A stretch of DNA of 64,000 bases. Source: Syngnathus acus. Lineage: Eukaryota > Chordata > Actinopteri > Syngnathiformes > Syngnathidae. A model generated the notes under the pieces. It saw only the letters and a list, made by a program, of their open reading frames with translations. It did not search any database and was not told where the DNA came from. Where the stretch lies: positions 37,193-101,192 of the forward strand of contig NW_023590225.1 of the NCBI RefSeq assembly GCF_901709675.1, written 5' to 3'. Shown here in pieces: positions 21,306-32,904 of this stretch (its first letter is position 1; each line of letters opens with the position of its first letter). A program made the position numbers and the translations under genes.

Positions 21306-22530
21306 AGTGACGTGAGGCGACCGGGCGCGGACGCTAACTCACGCCCGGCAAGAGCGCTCGGAAGGCGGATAGGCTTTCACGGAAGCCCCGCCTTTAGGTC
21401 CGCGGGCCAAATAGGGTTCCATAAGGGACCGGGCGCGGACGCTAACCCACGCCAGGCATGAGAGCTCGGAAGGCGGATAGGCTTTCACGGAGATCCCGCA
21501 TGCCGGTCCGCGAGCCAAATAGGGTCCCAAAAAGTACCGGGCGCGGTCTCTTACTCACGCCCGGCAGGAGTGCTCGGAGGGCGGATAGGCATTCACGGAC
21601 GTACCGCCAGCCGGTCCGCGGGCCAATTAGGGTCCCATAAGGGACCGGGCGCGGTCTCTAACTCACGCCCGGCAGGAGTGCTCGGAGGGCGGATAGGCAT
21701 TCACGGAGATACCGCCAGCCGGTCCGCGGGCCAATTAGGGTCCCGTAAGGGACCGGGCGCGGTCTCTAACTCAGGCCCGGCAGGAGTGCTCGGAGAGCGG
21801 ATAGGCATTCACGGAGGTACCGCCAGCCGGTCTGCGGGCCATTTAGGGTCCCATAAGGGACCGGGCGCGGTCTCTAACTCAGGCCCGGCAGGAGTGCTCG
21901 GTGGGCGGATAGGCATTCACGGAGGTACCGCCAGCCGGTCTGCGGGCCATTTAGGGTCCCGTAAGGGACCGGGCGCGGTCTCTAACTCAGGCCCGGCAGG
22001 AGTGCTCGGAGGGCGGATAGGCATTCACGGAGGTACCGCCAGCAGGTCCGCAGGCCATTTAGGGTCCCATAAGGGACCGGGCGCGGTCTCTAACTCACGC
22101 CCGGCAGGAGTGCTCGGAGGGCGGATAGGCTTTCACGGAAGTACCGCCAGCCGGTCCGCGGGCCATTTAGGGTCCCATAAGTGACCGGGCGCGGTCTCGA
22201 ACTCACGCCCGGCAGGAGTGCTCGGAGGGCGGATAGGCTTTCACGGTGGTACCGCCAGCTGGTCCGCGGGCCATTTAGGGTCCCATAAGTGACCGGGCGC
22301 GGTCTCTAACTCAGGCCCGGCAGGAGTGCTCGGAGGGCGGATAGGCATTCACGGAGGTACCGCCAGCCGGTCCGCGGGCCAATTAGGGTCCCATAAGTGA
22401 CCGGGCGCGGTCTCTAACCCACGCCCGGCAGGAGTGCTCGGAGGGCGGACAGGCTTTCACGGAGCTCCCGCCAGCCGGTCCGCGGGCCAAATAGGGTCCC
22501 ATAAGGGACCGGGGGCGGACGCTAAACCAC
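21306..22530 (+). repeat. R2 GC-rich 108-bp satellite array, block 2
   Basis: About 11 units of 108 bp. The 204-codon open frame at 21,570-22,184 is a 36-residue repeat produced by the period, not a gene. It ends with 'agggaccgggggcggacgct', as in block 1. Confidence 0.94.
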
Positions 22531-22598
22531 GCACTCAACTCGGCACTCTGAAGCACCCAAGAGCGCTTTTTACTAGAAAACGTGCTCAGCTCGTCGAG
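22531..22598 (+). repeat. R1 fragment before the LINE
   Basis: One partial R1 unit that breaks at 'cagctcgtcgag' where the LINE 5' end begins ('cactaacccaagatggcggc'). Confidence 0.85.
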
Positions 22599-22610
22599 CA
22601 CTAACCCAAG

Positions 22611-24708
22611 ATGGCGGCGCCCCAGTTGGCCGCGGCCGCTACGCGTCTCAGCAATCGACGAGGATATTCACAAAATATGTCGCCTAGGACACTACAAACA
22701 ACACAAAGTTTAGTTTATCCATCCAGTAGAGTAGTGTACGATCGCCAGCGCCTGCTGGAGGTACGGTCATCGAGTGTTTTCGGACTCGTAGCCACAACTA
22801 CCCTAGTCTGTTTGCGTAGCCTCGGAGTGCTTAGGGCGCTAGCCCCAGGAGCTCACGACGCAGCGGGCTCGCCGGGCAGCACACGCCGGAGGAGGAGTAA
22901 GCGTAGGCGGTGTGACCGGCGGCGAAAGCGCGGCTGTCGAGGTGGGCTAACGGCTAAGCTGAGAGCTAACCCCTACAAACCGCCGCTTCCATCCATCTTC
23001 CTCTCCAACGTCCGCTCACTGGATAATAAAATGGACCATCTAAAACTGGAACTCTCTTCAAAGAGGGAAGTTAGAAACTGCTGCGCTCTCATCCTGACGG
23101 AGACATGGCTGAACTCATCAATGCCGGACAACGCCGTTAGCCTGGAGGGGCTCGCTACATTCCGCGCCGACAGAAACAGCGAGCTAAGCGGTAAATCCCG
23201 AGGAGGTGGGCTGTGTGTCTACATCAACAACAACTGGTGCAAAAATGCTAGATCTGTCGCCAGCTTCTGCTCTCCGGACATCGAGCTTTTGACTGTCAAC
23301 TGCAGACCCTTCTACCTGCCCAGAGAGTTTACTGTTGTTAGCATCACGGCTGTGTACGTGCCTCCTAGCGCTAACACTAAAGAGGCCATGAGGGTTCTCT
23401 ATCGGACAATCAGTGAGCTGCAATCCACGCACACAGAGGGGGTTTTCATCATTGCTGGGGACTTCAACCAGGCTAGCATGAAGACTATTCTCCCTCATTT
23501 TTACCAACACGTGGATTTTCCAACTCGGGGAGAGAACACTCTGGACTTGGTTTACACAAATATAAAGGATGCATTCAGAGCAGCCCCCCGCCCCCACCTC
23601 GGCTCTTCAGACCACCTATCTGTTATGCTAACCCCTGCATACAGGCCCCTGCTGATCAGAGCAAAACCCACAGTGAAGCAGGTGAGGGTGTGGTCTGAGG
23701 GGGCCATGGAGGCACTCCAGGACTGCTTTGAGTGCTCTGACTGGGACATGTTCAAATCAGCAGCAACATATGACAATCAGATCAACATTGATGAGTACGC
23801 CATGACTGTGTCAGCCTACATCAACAAATGCTCCGAGGACGTCAGCACCACTAAGAACATCATCACCCGAGCCAACCAACGACCCTGGATGACTGAGGAT
23901 GTACGTCATATGCTACGAGCACGGAACTCAGCCTTCAAGTCTGGCGACAAGGAGGCACTGAGGACAGCGAGAGCCAACTTGAACCGTGCCATCAGGCTAG
24001 CGAAGCGAAGCCACAGTCGGAAAATTCAGGATTTTTTCCACGACGCCAATAACACCAGGAGTATGTGGCAAGGCATACGGGCGATCACGGACTACAACTC
24101 ACCCTCCCCCCCGGTGGGTGAGGTTGATGCTGACTTCCTAAATGGTCTAAATAACTTCTTTGGGCGTTTTGAGGCACTAAACAGCACTCCGGCAGTTAAA
24201 ACTGTTCCCCACCAGGAAGAGGAGGTCCTCTGCCTTGACTCAGCCGACGTGTGGAAGACTCTGAGAAGAGTCAACCCACGTAAGGCCCCAGGCCCCGACA
24301 ACATACCTGGGCGGGTGTTCAAGGAATGTGCAGGCCAGCTGGCTGGTGTCATCACAGACATTTTTAACATCTCGCTGGACCAAGCCAAAGTGCCAGTGTG
24401 CTTCAAGGCTGCCTCCATCATTCCGGTGCCGAAGAAACCTCAAATCACCTCATGGAATGACTACAGACCTGTGGCACTGACTCCCATCATGATGAAGTGC
24501 TTCGAAAGGCTGCTCAAAGATCACATCGTCTCCAGACTCCCCCCAACATTCGATCCGTTCCAGTTTGCCTACCGGCAGAACCGCTCCACTGAGGATGCCA
24601 TCTCCTCCGTTCTTCACCTGAGCCTGGCTCACCTGGAGGAGAGGAACACCCACGTGCGGTTGCTGTTCCTGGACTTCAGCTCAGCGTTTAACACCATCAT
24701 TCCACAAC
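22611..24708 (+). CDS. LINE-2/CR1-group retrotransposon ORF2, 3' part lost in a gap
   Basis: 699 codons are readable before the assembly gap. The first ~110 residues look like translated leader plus a basic stretch (RRRRSKRRRCDRRRKRG). The APE-type endonuclease follows: SNVRSLDNKM (132-141), TETW (E164), GGGLCVYIN, GDFNQ, and S333-D334-H335. The reverse transcriptase starts with PGPDNIPG, NDYRPVALTPIMMKCFERLL and QFAYRQNRSTEDAI. It reaches motif A, FLDFSSAFNTI (D688), where the Ns begin. The catalytic DD motif and 3' end are not in the sequence. No frameshift is seen in the visible part. The enzyme nicks DNA and primes reverse transcription there. The family (L2, Maui-like) is judged from motif wording only. 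The true start codon is uncertain. Confidence 0.85.
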
Positions 24709-25208
24709 NNNNNNNNNNNNNNNNNNNNNNNNNNNNNNNNNNNNNNNNNNNNNNNNNNNNNNNNNNNNNNNNNNNNNNNNNNNNNNNNNNNNNNNNNNNN
24801 NNNNNNNNNNNNNNNNNNNNNNNNNNNNNNNNNNNNNNNNNNNNNNNNNNNNNNNNNNNNNNNNNNNNNNNNNNNNNNNNNNNNNNNNNNNNNNNNNNNN
24901 NNNNNNNNNNNNNNNNNNNNNNNNNNNNNNNNNNNNNNNNNNNNNNNNNNNNNNNNNNNNNNNNNNNNNNNNNNNNNNNNNNNNNNNNNNNNNNNNNNNN
25001 NNNNNNNNNNNNNNNNNNNNNNNNNNNNNNNNNNNNNNNNNNNNNNNNNNNNNNNNNNNNNNNNNNNNNNNNNNNNNNNNNNNNNNNNNNNNNNNNNNNN
25101 NNNNNNNNNNNNNNNNNNNNNNNNNNNNNNNNNNNNNNNNNNNNNNNNNNNNNNNNNNNNNNNNNNNNNNNNNNNNNNNNNNNNNNNNNNNNNNNNNNNN
25201 NNNNNNNN
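24709..25208. other. Assembly gap, exactly 500 N
   Basis: A round-number gap, so its true size is probably unknown. To its left is a LINE, and to its right is the middle of a PLE tail. The two sides need not be neighbours in the genome. Any open frame crossing it is meaningless. Confidence 0.99.
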
Positions 25209-26370
25209 GTAAGGTTACTCCGATTCTTTGAGAGAAACTTCTTTGATGACATAAAATGTATTAAGAGTGGAAATAATACCTTAAAGGTCATTAGCACAGG
25301 TAGGCCACATAGAGTCCAATTTGCATTTATAATAATAAAGGTGGTCCCCCAATAAAACTGAAATGAAGCAAAACAACATTAAGAGGAAAACAACATTAAA
25401 TGGAATACAAAGGTGGTTCATGTACATTTAATAGTTGAACAAATCGGTACAACAAAAGGACTAGAAGACTGACCAATTGATCTACTCTGTCTGCGTTAAA
25501 GCTGGAGAGTTGACTGGACAAGCTACTGGAATTTCAATTGACGAAGTAGACACGCTCCGGGGCTTGATCGACCCCGGCGGGGCCTCCCTTGGGCGAGGGT
25601 GTCTGGTGATAATGGCCGAAACACTCTAAGACCCCAAGGTCCACTACTGATGAGGTGTCTACCAAATTTTGACATCCAAATTACCTACAACAAGGACCCT
25701 TTTTAAACAAAACAGTTTTTTTAACAAAAATAGATTTATAAAAAAATATATTAGTTCAAACACAACTAAAGGTTAATGGACACAATTAATAAAAGGGTGG
25801 TCTTGTATTGAAGATAAGGTTAGTCTTGTAGGTCTGTACTTTTCGGTAGCTTTTCACTGTTTTTCCGTATTGCTGGTTAGGGACCTGGTTGGCGCCTCGG
25901 CTGCCCCTAACCCCTAACCCTAAACCCTAACCCTAACCTTAACCCTAACCTTAACCTTTGACCCCTGACCCCTAACCCTGACCCTAACCCTAACCTTAAT
26001 CTCTAAGGAAAACAGTTGGTTAAATATAAAAACAAAACATTAGGTCAAGAATAATGCAAAGTGAATAGGCATAATGTAATCCAAGGTTGGAAGGGTAGGT
26101 GAGTTTCTCTCAATTTTCTCTCTCCACTTTTTTTCCATCTTGCTGGCCGAAGACCTGGGTAGCGCCTCAGCTACTCGGGGGAGGTTCTGGTTGAGGTGCA
26201 GTCTCGCTTCGCCGGCCTTCGTACCCACTCCAAAATTTATGCGACTCTGGTACGGTGAGGTTTACTGACGGAGACATGCGTCGGCCTGTGCCCTCCGCTG
26301 CCTTCTATCTAACCAACTGGGTCGGCGGACCCTTTGGGGAATGTGTAGCGAGATAACCTTAAAAACCTAA
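25209..26370 (+). mobile_element. PLE tail upstream of copy C (pLTR)
   Basis: From 'gtaaggttactccgattc' to 'aaaaacctaa'. It appears identical, by eye, to the end of copy C (29,067-30,223), at an offset of 3,858 bp. A shared terminal repeat on both sides is the PLE pseudo-LTR arrangement. X1 is largely deleted. The left part is lost in the gap. Confidence 0.88.
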
Positions 26371-26597
26371 CTCGCCCGAGCCTATCGGACATCCCAGTAT
26401 TACCTTAAGCCAAATTATCGGGTCGCATACTTTTCTTATTTTCCCATTTTCCTTTCTACATATGTTTTCTCTTCCCCTCATCTCTCCTCCCCTTTTCTGT
26501 CCTAGGGGGGGAGAGGTATGAGACCATGTGTCGGGTCAGAAAACTCGGGGTTTTGGTTGAGATGCAGTCACATTTCCCATTACTTATCCGTGGTCTC

Positions 26598-26668
26598 TCT
26601 CTCTCTCTCTCGCGCTCGCGCTCTCTCTCGCGCTCGCGCTCTCTCTCGCACTCTCTCTCTCTCTCCAT
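26598..26668 (+). repeat. CT/CG-rich microsatellite in the copy C leader
   Basis: Alternating CTCTCT and CGCGCTCGCG blocks. Copy D has only 'ggtctctctcttttat' here, so it is a local expansion in copy C. The Arg/Glu- and Ser/Arg-repeat frames across it are artefacts. Confidence 0.9.
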
Positions 26669-26721
26669 CTTCCAAAATAACTTCCCTAATTTTTATTTTC
26701 TTGCTATGGACTAGAATAAAA

Positions 26722-26853
26722 ATGGCGCAGAGAGGCAACTTTTCCAACCTGGTTAGGGCCATCTTCAACCTCTACATAAGGCAGTGGAATGCTTGCAATC
26801 TACCTGAACATAGACTCTACAGGACCACTAGGAGCGAGGGGAGCAAGCCCTGA
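26722..26853 (+). pseudogene. Truncated ORF1 of copy C
   Basis: 43 codons starting MAQRGNFSNLVRAIFNLY, clearly related to the start of copy A ORF1 (MTQRDEFGSLVRAIFRLY), then a stop. The following region (to ~27,060) resembles the ORF1 middle but is not open. In copy D the ATG is AGG (45,378-45,380). Confidence 0.85.
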
Positions 26854-27067
26854 GAAGAAGAATAGGTTCCCTCACTTCGGAGGATGAATCAAGAGCACGG
26901 ATTTGCAGGGCCTTTTCCATTGCGGCCTGAGAGGAGACGGGAGAGACGCCAATGGGGAGTTAAGAAGATGAAGACGAAGGTGAGGTAGAAGAAATAGCTT
27001 AGCCACCACTCATTGGAACGGGGAGAGGCCACACGGAGGAACTGAGAGAAACCCACAAAACTTACCA

Positions 27068-27413
27068 GCAGGTGAAGGAAGGCATTCACCCACTCAGGAA
27101 GAGAACTCGACGACGTGGGGAGTGCAAGCAGCGGTAGATGTGCTGCTGGAGCTCCTTGAAGAAAGAAGAAGAAGATACCAAGAACCTGGTCCTAATTTTT
27201 CTGAAGCACGAAGAGGGAGAGAAGATCCATCACAACGGCAGGTGAAGGAATGCATTCACCTACTTAGGATGAAAGCTCGACGACGTGCGAAGGGCCAATG
27301 GTAAATGTGCTGCGGGAACTCTTTGAAGAAAGAAGAAGAAGGTACCGAGAACCTGGTCATGGTTCTTCTGAAACACCCAAAGAAAAAAGGGGGGGAGAAG
27401 ATCCACCGCAACG
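27068..27413 (+). repeat. Two tandem ~170-bp repeats from the ORF1 middle
   Basis: Starts at 27,068 and 27,238, both with 'gcaggtgaaggaa-gcattc', 'gaagaaagaagaagaag-tac' and 'agaacctggtc'. They correspond to one segment in copy A (~2,670-2,800). Copy D has the same pair (45,726 and 45,896), so the duplication predates the split of C and D. Confidence 0.85.
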
Positions 27414-30223
27414 GCTACTAGTGGAGACAGCATCGGTCCAAGCACGGGACACTGCAACACAAACTTCAAGTCCTAAATTCAACCAGATTCTAGTCTTGAA
27501 CCTGAACCAAATTCTGAAATCAATTCCTTACCCTGAGTCAAATCCTAACCCTTAACCAAATTGCAAACTAAATCCTAAACTTGACCAAATCTAGATCCCA
27601 GAATGAATTTTAAATCCAACCAAATATCTAAAAATTTACGATTTAATTTAATTAAATTACAAAACGAAAAGGCGAAACTATAATCGAATCACATTTTTTT
27701 ATTTTAAAGCAGGCCCTAAAAGAAAAAAGAAGAATTTTTCTTCAAACGCATAAAAGAAAACATTGGACGTGATGGGACACTGGAGGGCGCCCTTGACACA
27801 TTAAATCGCGTTGGTACCAACGGACCTCAGTTAGACGTGAATATTATGGACTTAATATTATCCTTTGAATTTAGAAACGAGTAAGTTGGAAAACACTATT
27901 AAATAGTATTAAGAGGTTTTTCAATAAGTTTGATTCTAATCGAATTTTGGAACGAATGCTTTGGTTGGCATGATTGCTGGCGGAGGATTGCTCTGACGTA
28001 CGGCGAAAAAAAAGGTGGGGGCTACTTCCGGTTTGGCTAATGTTTACTAGCTGCCTTGTTTACGAGACTATTGATTCCACATACGGAGTTGGATTAAGGT
28101 GAGTGAGTGTTTTTTAACGGACAAAAGTGACCGGGTAGTGCAAATAAACAATACCAATCTAAATGTATTCTATTATTTTCACCGGGAGGAGTAATTTTAA
28201 GAATATTATGTGTTATCGGGGGCCGCCATGACTTTGGCAAGGGCTTATGGGTATTTCTTAGTTGCTAATGCTCGCTAGCTGCGGTACGCGTAGGACGATA
28301 TCGCTCCAAATAGGTGACTAGTTCGGTGATATATGTTGAATTTACGGCCGAATGGGACCGGGTGTCAATACAGGAACGGGCTCAGGAGTTTAAAACAAAA
28401 ATTATTTGTTCGTTATTGATTTACGAAAGGACTTAGGTATTATTAGTGTCTATGGGCGGCGCCATTGTTTTGGGGCTGGGGCTTATGGGTGCTTCCGCAT
28501 TGCTAATGCTCATAACATTAGCTACGATACGCCTACAGCTATTTCGTTACAAATATACGATCTTATTAATGTGATAAATTAATTTTACGGATGAATGGAA
28601 TCGGGTAAAATACTTTAATAATACCAGGGGATTTGTGGACATTTTATTCCATTTTGATCGTTGTTTGGGAGAGATGATGTTGTGGAAGATAGGGGGATTA
28701 CAGAAGCTGCCGGAGTAACTGACAGGAGTTTACGAGTACTTCTGGGGGGTTGGTACCTAGGAGTATCGCGATTTACGTTGATTTGTATTTCTAAATGTAC
28801 GATTTGATTTAATAAAAAATATGAATTGAATTTTTAATAAAAAACTATGAATTGAATTTACATCTGAATGTTTTACGACTAACACAATTAAAGAGTGCCA
28901 ATGGGTTATAGCCGAATTTTTTAGTGCTTATCAGTTGAATGGGGGGGCGTGATTGGAGGACGAGAGCCGCCACGATGATTCGCCAAGGCTCTTGAGGGGG
29001 ACGTTCAACGGTGGCGCTGTGACGCAGGAGAGTGGCACTGGGGAAGACCTTCTTTCCAGGTAATATGTAAGGTTACTCCGATTCTTTGAGAGAAACTTCT
29101 TTGATGACATAAAATGTATTAAGAGTGGAAATAATACCTTAAAGGTCATTAGCACAGGTAGGCCACATAGAGTCCAATTTGCATTTATAATAATAAAGGT
29201 GGTCCCCCAATAAAACTGAAATGAAGCAAAACAACATTAAGAGGAAAACAACATTAAATGGAATACAAAGGTGGTTCATGTACATTTAATAGTTGAACAA
29301 ATCGGTACAACAAAAGGACTAGAAGACTGACCAATTGATCTACTCTGTCTGCGTTAAAGCTGGAGAGTTGACTGGACAAGCTACTGGAATTTCAATTGAC
29401 GAAGTAGACACGCTCCGGGGCTTGATCGACCCCGGCGGGGCCTCCCTTGGGCGAGGGTGTCTGGTGATAATGGCCGAAACACTCTAAGACCCCAAGGTCC
29501 ACTACTGATGAGGTGTCTACCAAATTTTGACATCCAAATTACCTACAACAAGGACCCTTTTTAAACAAAACAGTTTTTTTAACAAAAATAGATTTATAAA
29601 AAAATATATTAGTTCAAACACAACTAAAGGTTAATGGACACAATTAATAAAAGGGTGGTCTTGTATTGAAGATAAGGTTAGTCTTGTAGGTCTGTACTTT
29701 TCGGTAGCTTTTCACTGTTTTTCCGTATTGCTGGTTAGGGACCTGGTTGGCGCCTCGGCTGCCCCTAACCCCTAACCCTAAACCCTAACCCTAACCTTAA
29801 CCCTAACCTTAACCTTTGACCCCTGACCCCTAACCCTGACCCTAACCCTAACCTTAATCTCTAAGGAAAACAGTTGGTTAAATATAAAAACAAAACATTA
29901 GGTCAAGAATAATGCAAAGTGAATAGGCATAATGTAATCCAAGGTTGGAAGGGTAGGTGAGTTTCTCTCAATTTTCTCTCTCCACTTTTTTTCCATCTTG
30001 CTGGCCGAAGACCTGGGTAGCGCCTCAGCTACTCGGGGGAGGTTCTGGTTGAGGTGCAGTCTCGCTTCGCCGGCCTTCGTACCCACTCCAAAATTTATGC
30101 GACTCTGGTACGGTGAGGTTTACTGACGGAGACATGCGTCGGCCTGTGCCCTCCGCTGCCTTCTATCTAACCAACTGGGTCGGCGGACCCTTTGGGGAAT
30201 GTGTAGCGAGATAACCTTAAAAA

Positions 30224-30324
30224 CCTAACCCTAACCCTAACCCTAACCCTAACCCCTAACCCTAACCCTAACCCTAACCCTAACCCCTAACCCCTAACCC
30301 TAACCCTAACCCTAACCCTAACCC
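30224..30324 (+). repeat. Telomeric (CCCTAA)n tract T4
   Basis: About 17 repeats with a few CCCCTAA variants, between the 3' end of copy C and the truncated 5' end of copy B. Confidence 0.97.
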
Positions 30325-30326
30325 TA

Positions 30327-30713
30327 CTCAAGAACAGAACTGCAACCTCTCCCAATGTGCAAGGGGTCATTTTGTCCTTTGGGCTTAACAATAGGGGTAG
30401 AGTCATCCCAATATTCACATCGAAGGAGATAGCCAGATTGCTAGGAGCAGCTAAGGCCACTTTTCCCTATGCTAAAATATTCCTTCCTAGAATTAATTAT
30501 TCCCACTCACTTCCATCTGAGATCCAAGCCAACCTTAGGGAACTGAATGAAATAATAGAGGAAACGGGGCATTCGATTCAACGTTTACCATCAAGACTAT
30601 TTACAACAGGACCGGACAACATCCATTGGACAACGGGAACGGCGGGAGAGATGTGGGAAATGTGGAAAAAGAATTTTTTTTGGGAAAAAGCCTCCCCCCA
30701 CCCAAGAAGATGA
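30327..30713 (+). pseudogene. ORF1 C-terminal remnant of copy B
   Basis: Codons 351-478 of ORF1 remain open. The GLNN block and the D-x2-H of the SGNH domain are present, but Ser321 and everything before are lost by 5' truncation. An internal ATG at 30,357 exists, but the fragment cannot be a working esterase. Confidence 0.9.
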
Positions 30714-32887
30714 CCATGACTGATCCGGTGGTCAACCTGTCGACCTCCTTTAGTTTGACAAAACATCATAGGGAGCTGCTGGAAAAGGGACTTACATTCG
30801 TCCCCAGCACAACCATAATGAATGACCAGAGGAAGATCACCAAGGCCCATGTGCGACGGTACCATAGAAGGTTAAAACTAGACTCTTATTTTGGAAATTC
30901 GAAGAAGGCAGCACCACCCAAATTCCAGTTGGCTTCAACGTGGGAACCTAAAGATGATGAAGTACCTGGGGAGATAAAAGTATTAATACGCAAAGACAGA
31001 GCGGTCCTAAAACAAGTGGAAGTCCCAAAGGAGAGGCCAAATTTGACAGAAGGTGAAAGAAAAGCCCTGGACGAATTAATTTTGGCAGAGGGATTGATTA
31101 TCAAGCCAGCAGATAAAGGGTCAGCGGTGGTCATTATGGACCGAAACACTTACGTGAGAGAGGCACATCGACAACTTCACAATACGGAGTATTACCATTC
31201 GATTCCAACACCGATTTATCCAAATACAGAAAGGTTAGTCCACGGGATATTAGATCAAATGAAGAAAGAGCACCACATTACTAAAAAACAATTATTGTAT
31301 TTAAAAGGAACGTCCCCGCCACGTCCGAGATACTTCTATCTACTACCCAAGATTCATAAAGACCCGGCATTGTGGCCCTGGCCCTACGTAATGCCACCGG
31401 GACGCCCCATCGTATCAGACTGTAGTAGTGAATCCTACGGCTCGGCTGAGCTAGTGGATTATTACTTGAATCCCTTGTCAGTTCTACATCCGAGTTACAT
31501 CAAAGATACCAATGATTTTGTTTTGAAAGTACGGGCCTTAACTTTGCCACAGACTTGTTGGTTGTTTTCCATGGATGTTGAAAATTTGTATACGAATATT
31601 GAAACTGCTAAGGGTTTGGAGGCGGTACGCAAAGTTTTGGCACGGAATCCGATTTTGGGCCGCCCGGATGAACACATTTTGACACTGTTAGAACTCAACT
31701 TGACTAAGAATGATTTTCAATTTGACAATGAGTGTTTTTTGCAGGTCAAAGGAACGGCAATGGGAAAGCGTTTCTCTCCAGCCTATGCCAATATCTATAT
31801 GGCTGAATGGGAGGAGAACGCCTTGGCACAATGCGCTAGGAAACCTATAGCTTACCTGAGGTTCTTAGATGACATTTGGGGAATTTGGAGTGGTTCCAGG
31901 GAAGAATTTGACATATTTCTTAAAACCTTAAATGACCACCACCCTTCAATTAATCTGACAGCGCAGATTAGCGAGAGAGAAATTAATTTTCTTGACACAA
32001 CTACATATAAGGGACCGGAATTTAATACAACAGGGGGACTGGAGGTCCGGGTATTTTTCAAATCCACAGATACTCATGCGCTACTACACAAAAAGAGTTT
32101 TCATCCTCGACACACGTTTGGGGGTTTGGTTTATTCGCAACTCTTGAGATTCGGGAGAATTTGCACTCGCACAGAAGATAAGGAAGAAGCGACCAATGTC
32201 TTGTTCAGATCATTACGACAACGGGGTTATTCTCGGTCATTTCTTCGTACGATTAAACTACAAACAAAGAAAGGGAGAAGAGGGGACACTCAGGGTGTTA
32301 AAAAGATGATACTTCCTCTAATTTCGACCTACAACTCTTACACAGTCAATGTTCACAGAAAAATTAAACAGAATTTGGAAGCGTCAACGCTGACTGACCT
32401 GAAGGCGAGACATAAGGTGGTTTCGGCCTTCAAAAGGAATCCAAATTTAAAAGATTTGCTGGTAAGCACTAAAATGAAAAGTAGGTCCTCTCGTACGATC
32501 ACAAGATCAACAGGAGTGGTAACAGACTCTCAGAAGAAAGAACATTTCTTCACACAGGCGGGTAAGGCCTTGTCTACGCGGAACGCGGTCTACTGCATGA
32601 GCTGTCGGTTGTGTGGGGTTATGTATGTGGGACAGACTCGAAATGATGTTAGAAGCAGATTGCATTCACACCGCTATAACATCACACATAACCAGAAGGG
32701 TGACACTCATGTAGTGCGTCATTTCCGCCTGCACGGGTTACATAACTTGAGAATACGAATTTTAGAGAGCTGTGCGGGTTGGACACATAGGGACAGGCAC
32801 AACGCGGAAATGAGATGGGTCAAGAGGTTGAGAACTAAATATCCACTAGGACTTAATTTAACAGCAACGGAAGCTGAAAACACTTGA
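30710..32887 (+). CDS. PLE ORF2 (copy B): RT with GIY-YIG endonuclease
   Basis: 725 codons; the protein is the same as copy A ORF2. Compared by eye, the DNA differs at three third-codon positions only (31,272 CAT/CAC; 31,428 AGC/AGT; 32,459 TTG/CTG), all silent. All motifs are present: DKG, FSMD, FLDD, INFLD, the Cys cluster and YVGQTR. The copy has no intact ORF1 or leader, so expression would need an outside promoter. It is evidence of a recent, coding-competent source and may not be active itself. Confidence 0.95.
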   Translation: MTMTDPVVNLSTSFSLTKHHRELLEKGLTFVPSTTIMNDQRKITKAHVRRYHRRLKLDSYFGNSKKAAPPKFQLASTWEPKDDEVPGEIKVLIRKDRAVLKQVEVPKERPNLTEGERKALDELILAEGLIIKPADKGSAVVIMDRNTYVREAHRQLHNTEYYHSIPTPIYPNTERLVHGILDQMKKEHHITKKQLLYLKGTSPPRPRYFYLLPKIHKDPALWPWPYVMPPGRPIVSDCSSESYGSAELVDYYLNPLSVLHPSYIKDTNDFVLKVRALTLPQTCWLFSMDVENLYTNIETAKGLEAVRKVLARNPILGRPDEHILTLLELNLTKNDFQFDNECFLQVKGTAMGKRFSPAYANIYMAEWEENALAQCARKPIAYLRFLDDIWGIWSGSREEFDIFLKTLNDHHPSINLTAQISEREINFLDTTTYKGPEFNTTGGLEVRVFFKSTDTHALLHKKSFHPRHTFGGLVYSQLLRFGRICTRTEDKEEATNVLFRSLRQRGYSRSFLRTIKLQTKKGRRGDTQGVKKMILPLISTYNSYTVNVHRKIKQNLEASTLTDLKARHKVVSAFKRNPNLKDLLVSTKMKSRSSRTITRSTGVVTDSQKKEHFFTQAGKALSTRNAVYCMSCRLCGVMYVGQTRNDVRSRLHSHRYNITHNQKGDTHVVRHFRLHGLHNLRIRILESCAGWTHRDRHNAEMRWVKRLRTKYPLGLNLTATEAENT

Positions 32888-32898
32888 AAGGAAAAAGG

Positions 32899-32904
32899 AA
32901 TAAA
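32899..32904 (+). terminator. AATAAA poly(A) signal after ORF2 (copy B)
   Basis: Same position and context as in copy A, 12 bases after the stop. Confidence 0.5.

Larger units (their letters stand above)
26371..30223 (+). mobile_element. Non-autonomous PLE derivative, copy C
   Basis: About 3.85 kb. It has the PLE 5' leader, the first ~40 codons of ORF1, a rearranged part of the ORF1 middle, then a jump to the noncoding tail (from the position of ~6,160 in copy A). The SGNH domain, all of ORF2 and the proximal tail are missing. Copy D has the same internal structure, so this is an established deletion subfamily and not one damaged copy. It must use proteins from full-length copies. Confidence 0.88.

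Noticed and set aside
21570-22184. 204-codon ORF with 36-residue repeats
   Set aside because: The 108-bp satellite period is a multiple of three. The frame has no start or end shared with the other R2 array.
25209-25355. C-terminal extension of the LINE ORF after the gap
   Set aside because: This sequence is PLE tail, identical to 29,067 onward. The frame is open only because Ns are read through.
26518-26853. 111-codon ORF with Ser/Arg runs in copy C
   Set aside because: The SR run is the CT/CG microsatellite. Only the last 43 codons (from 26,722) are true ORF1 remnant.
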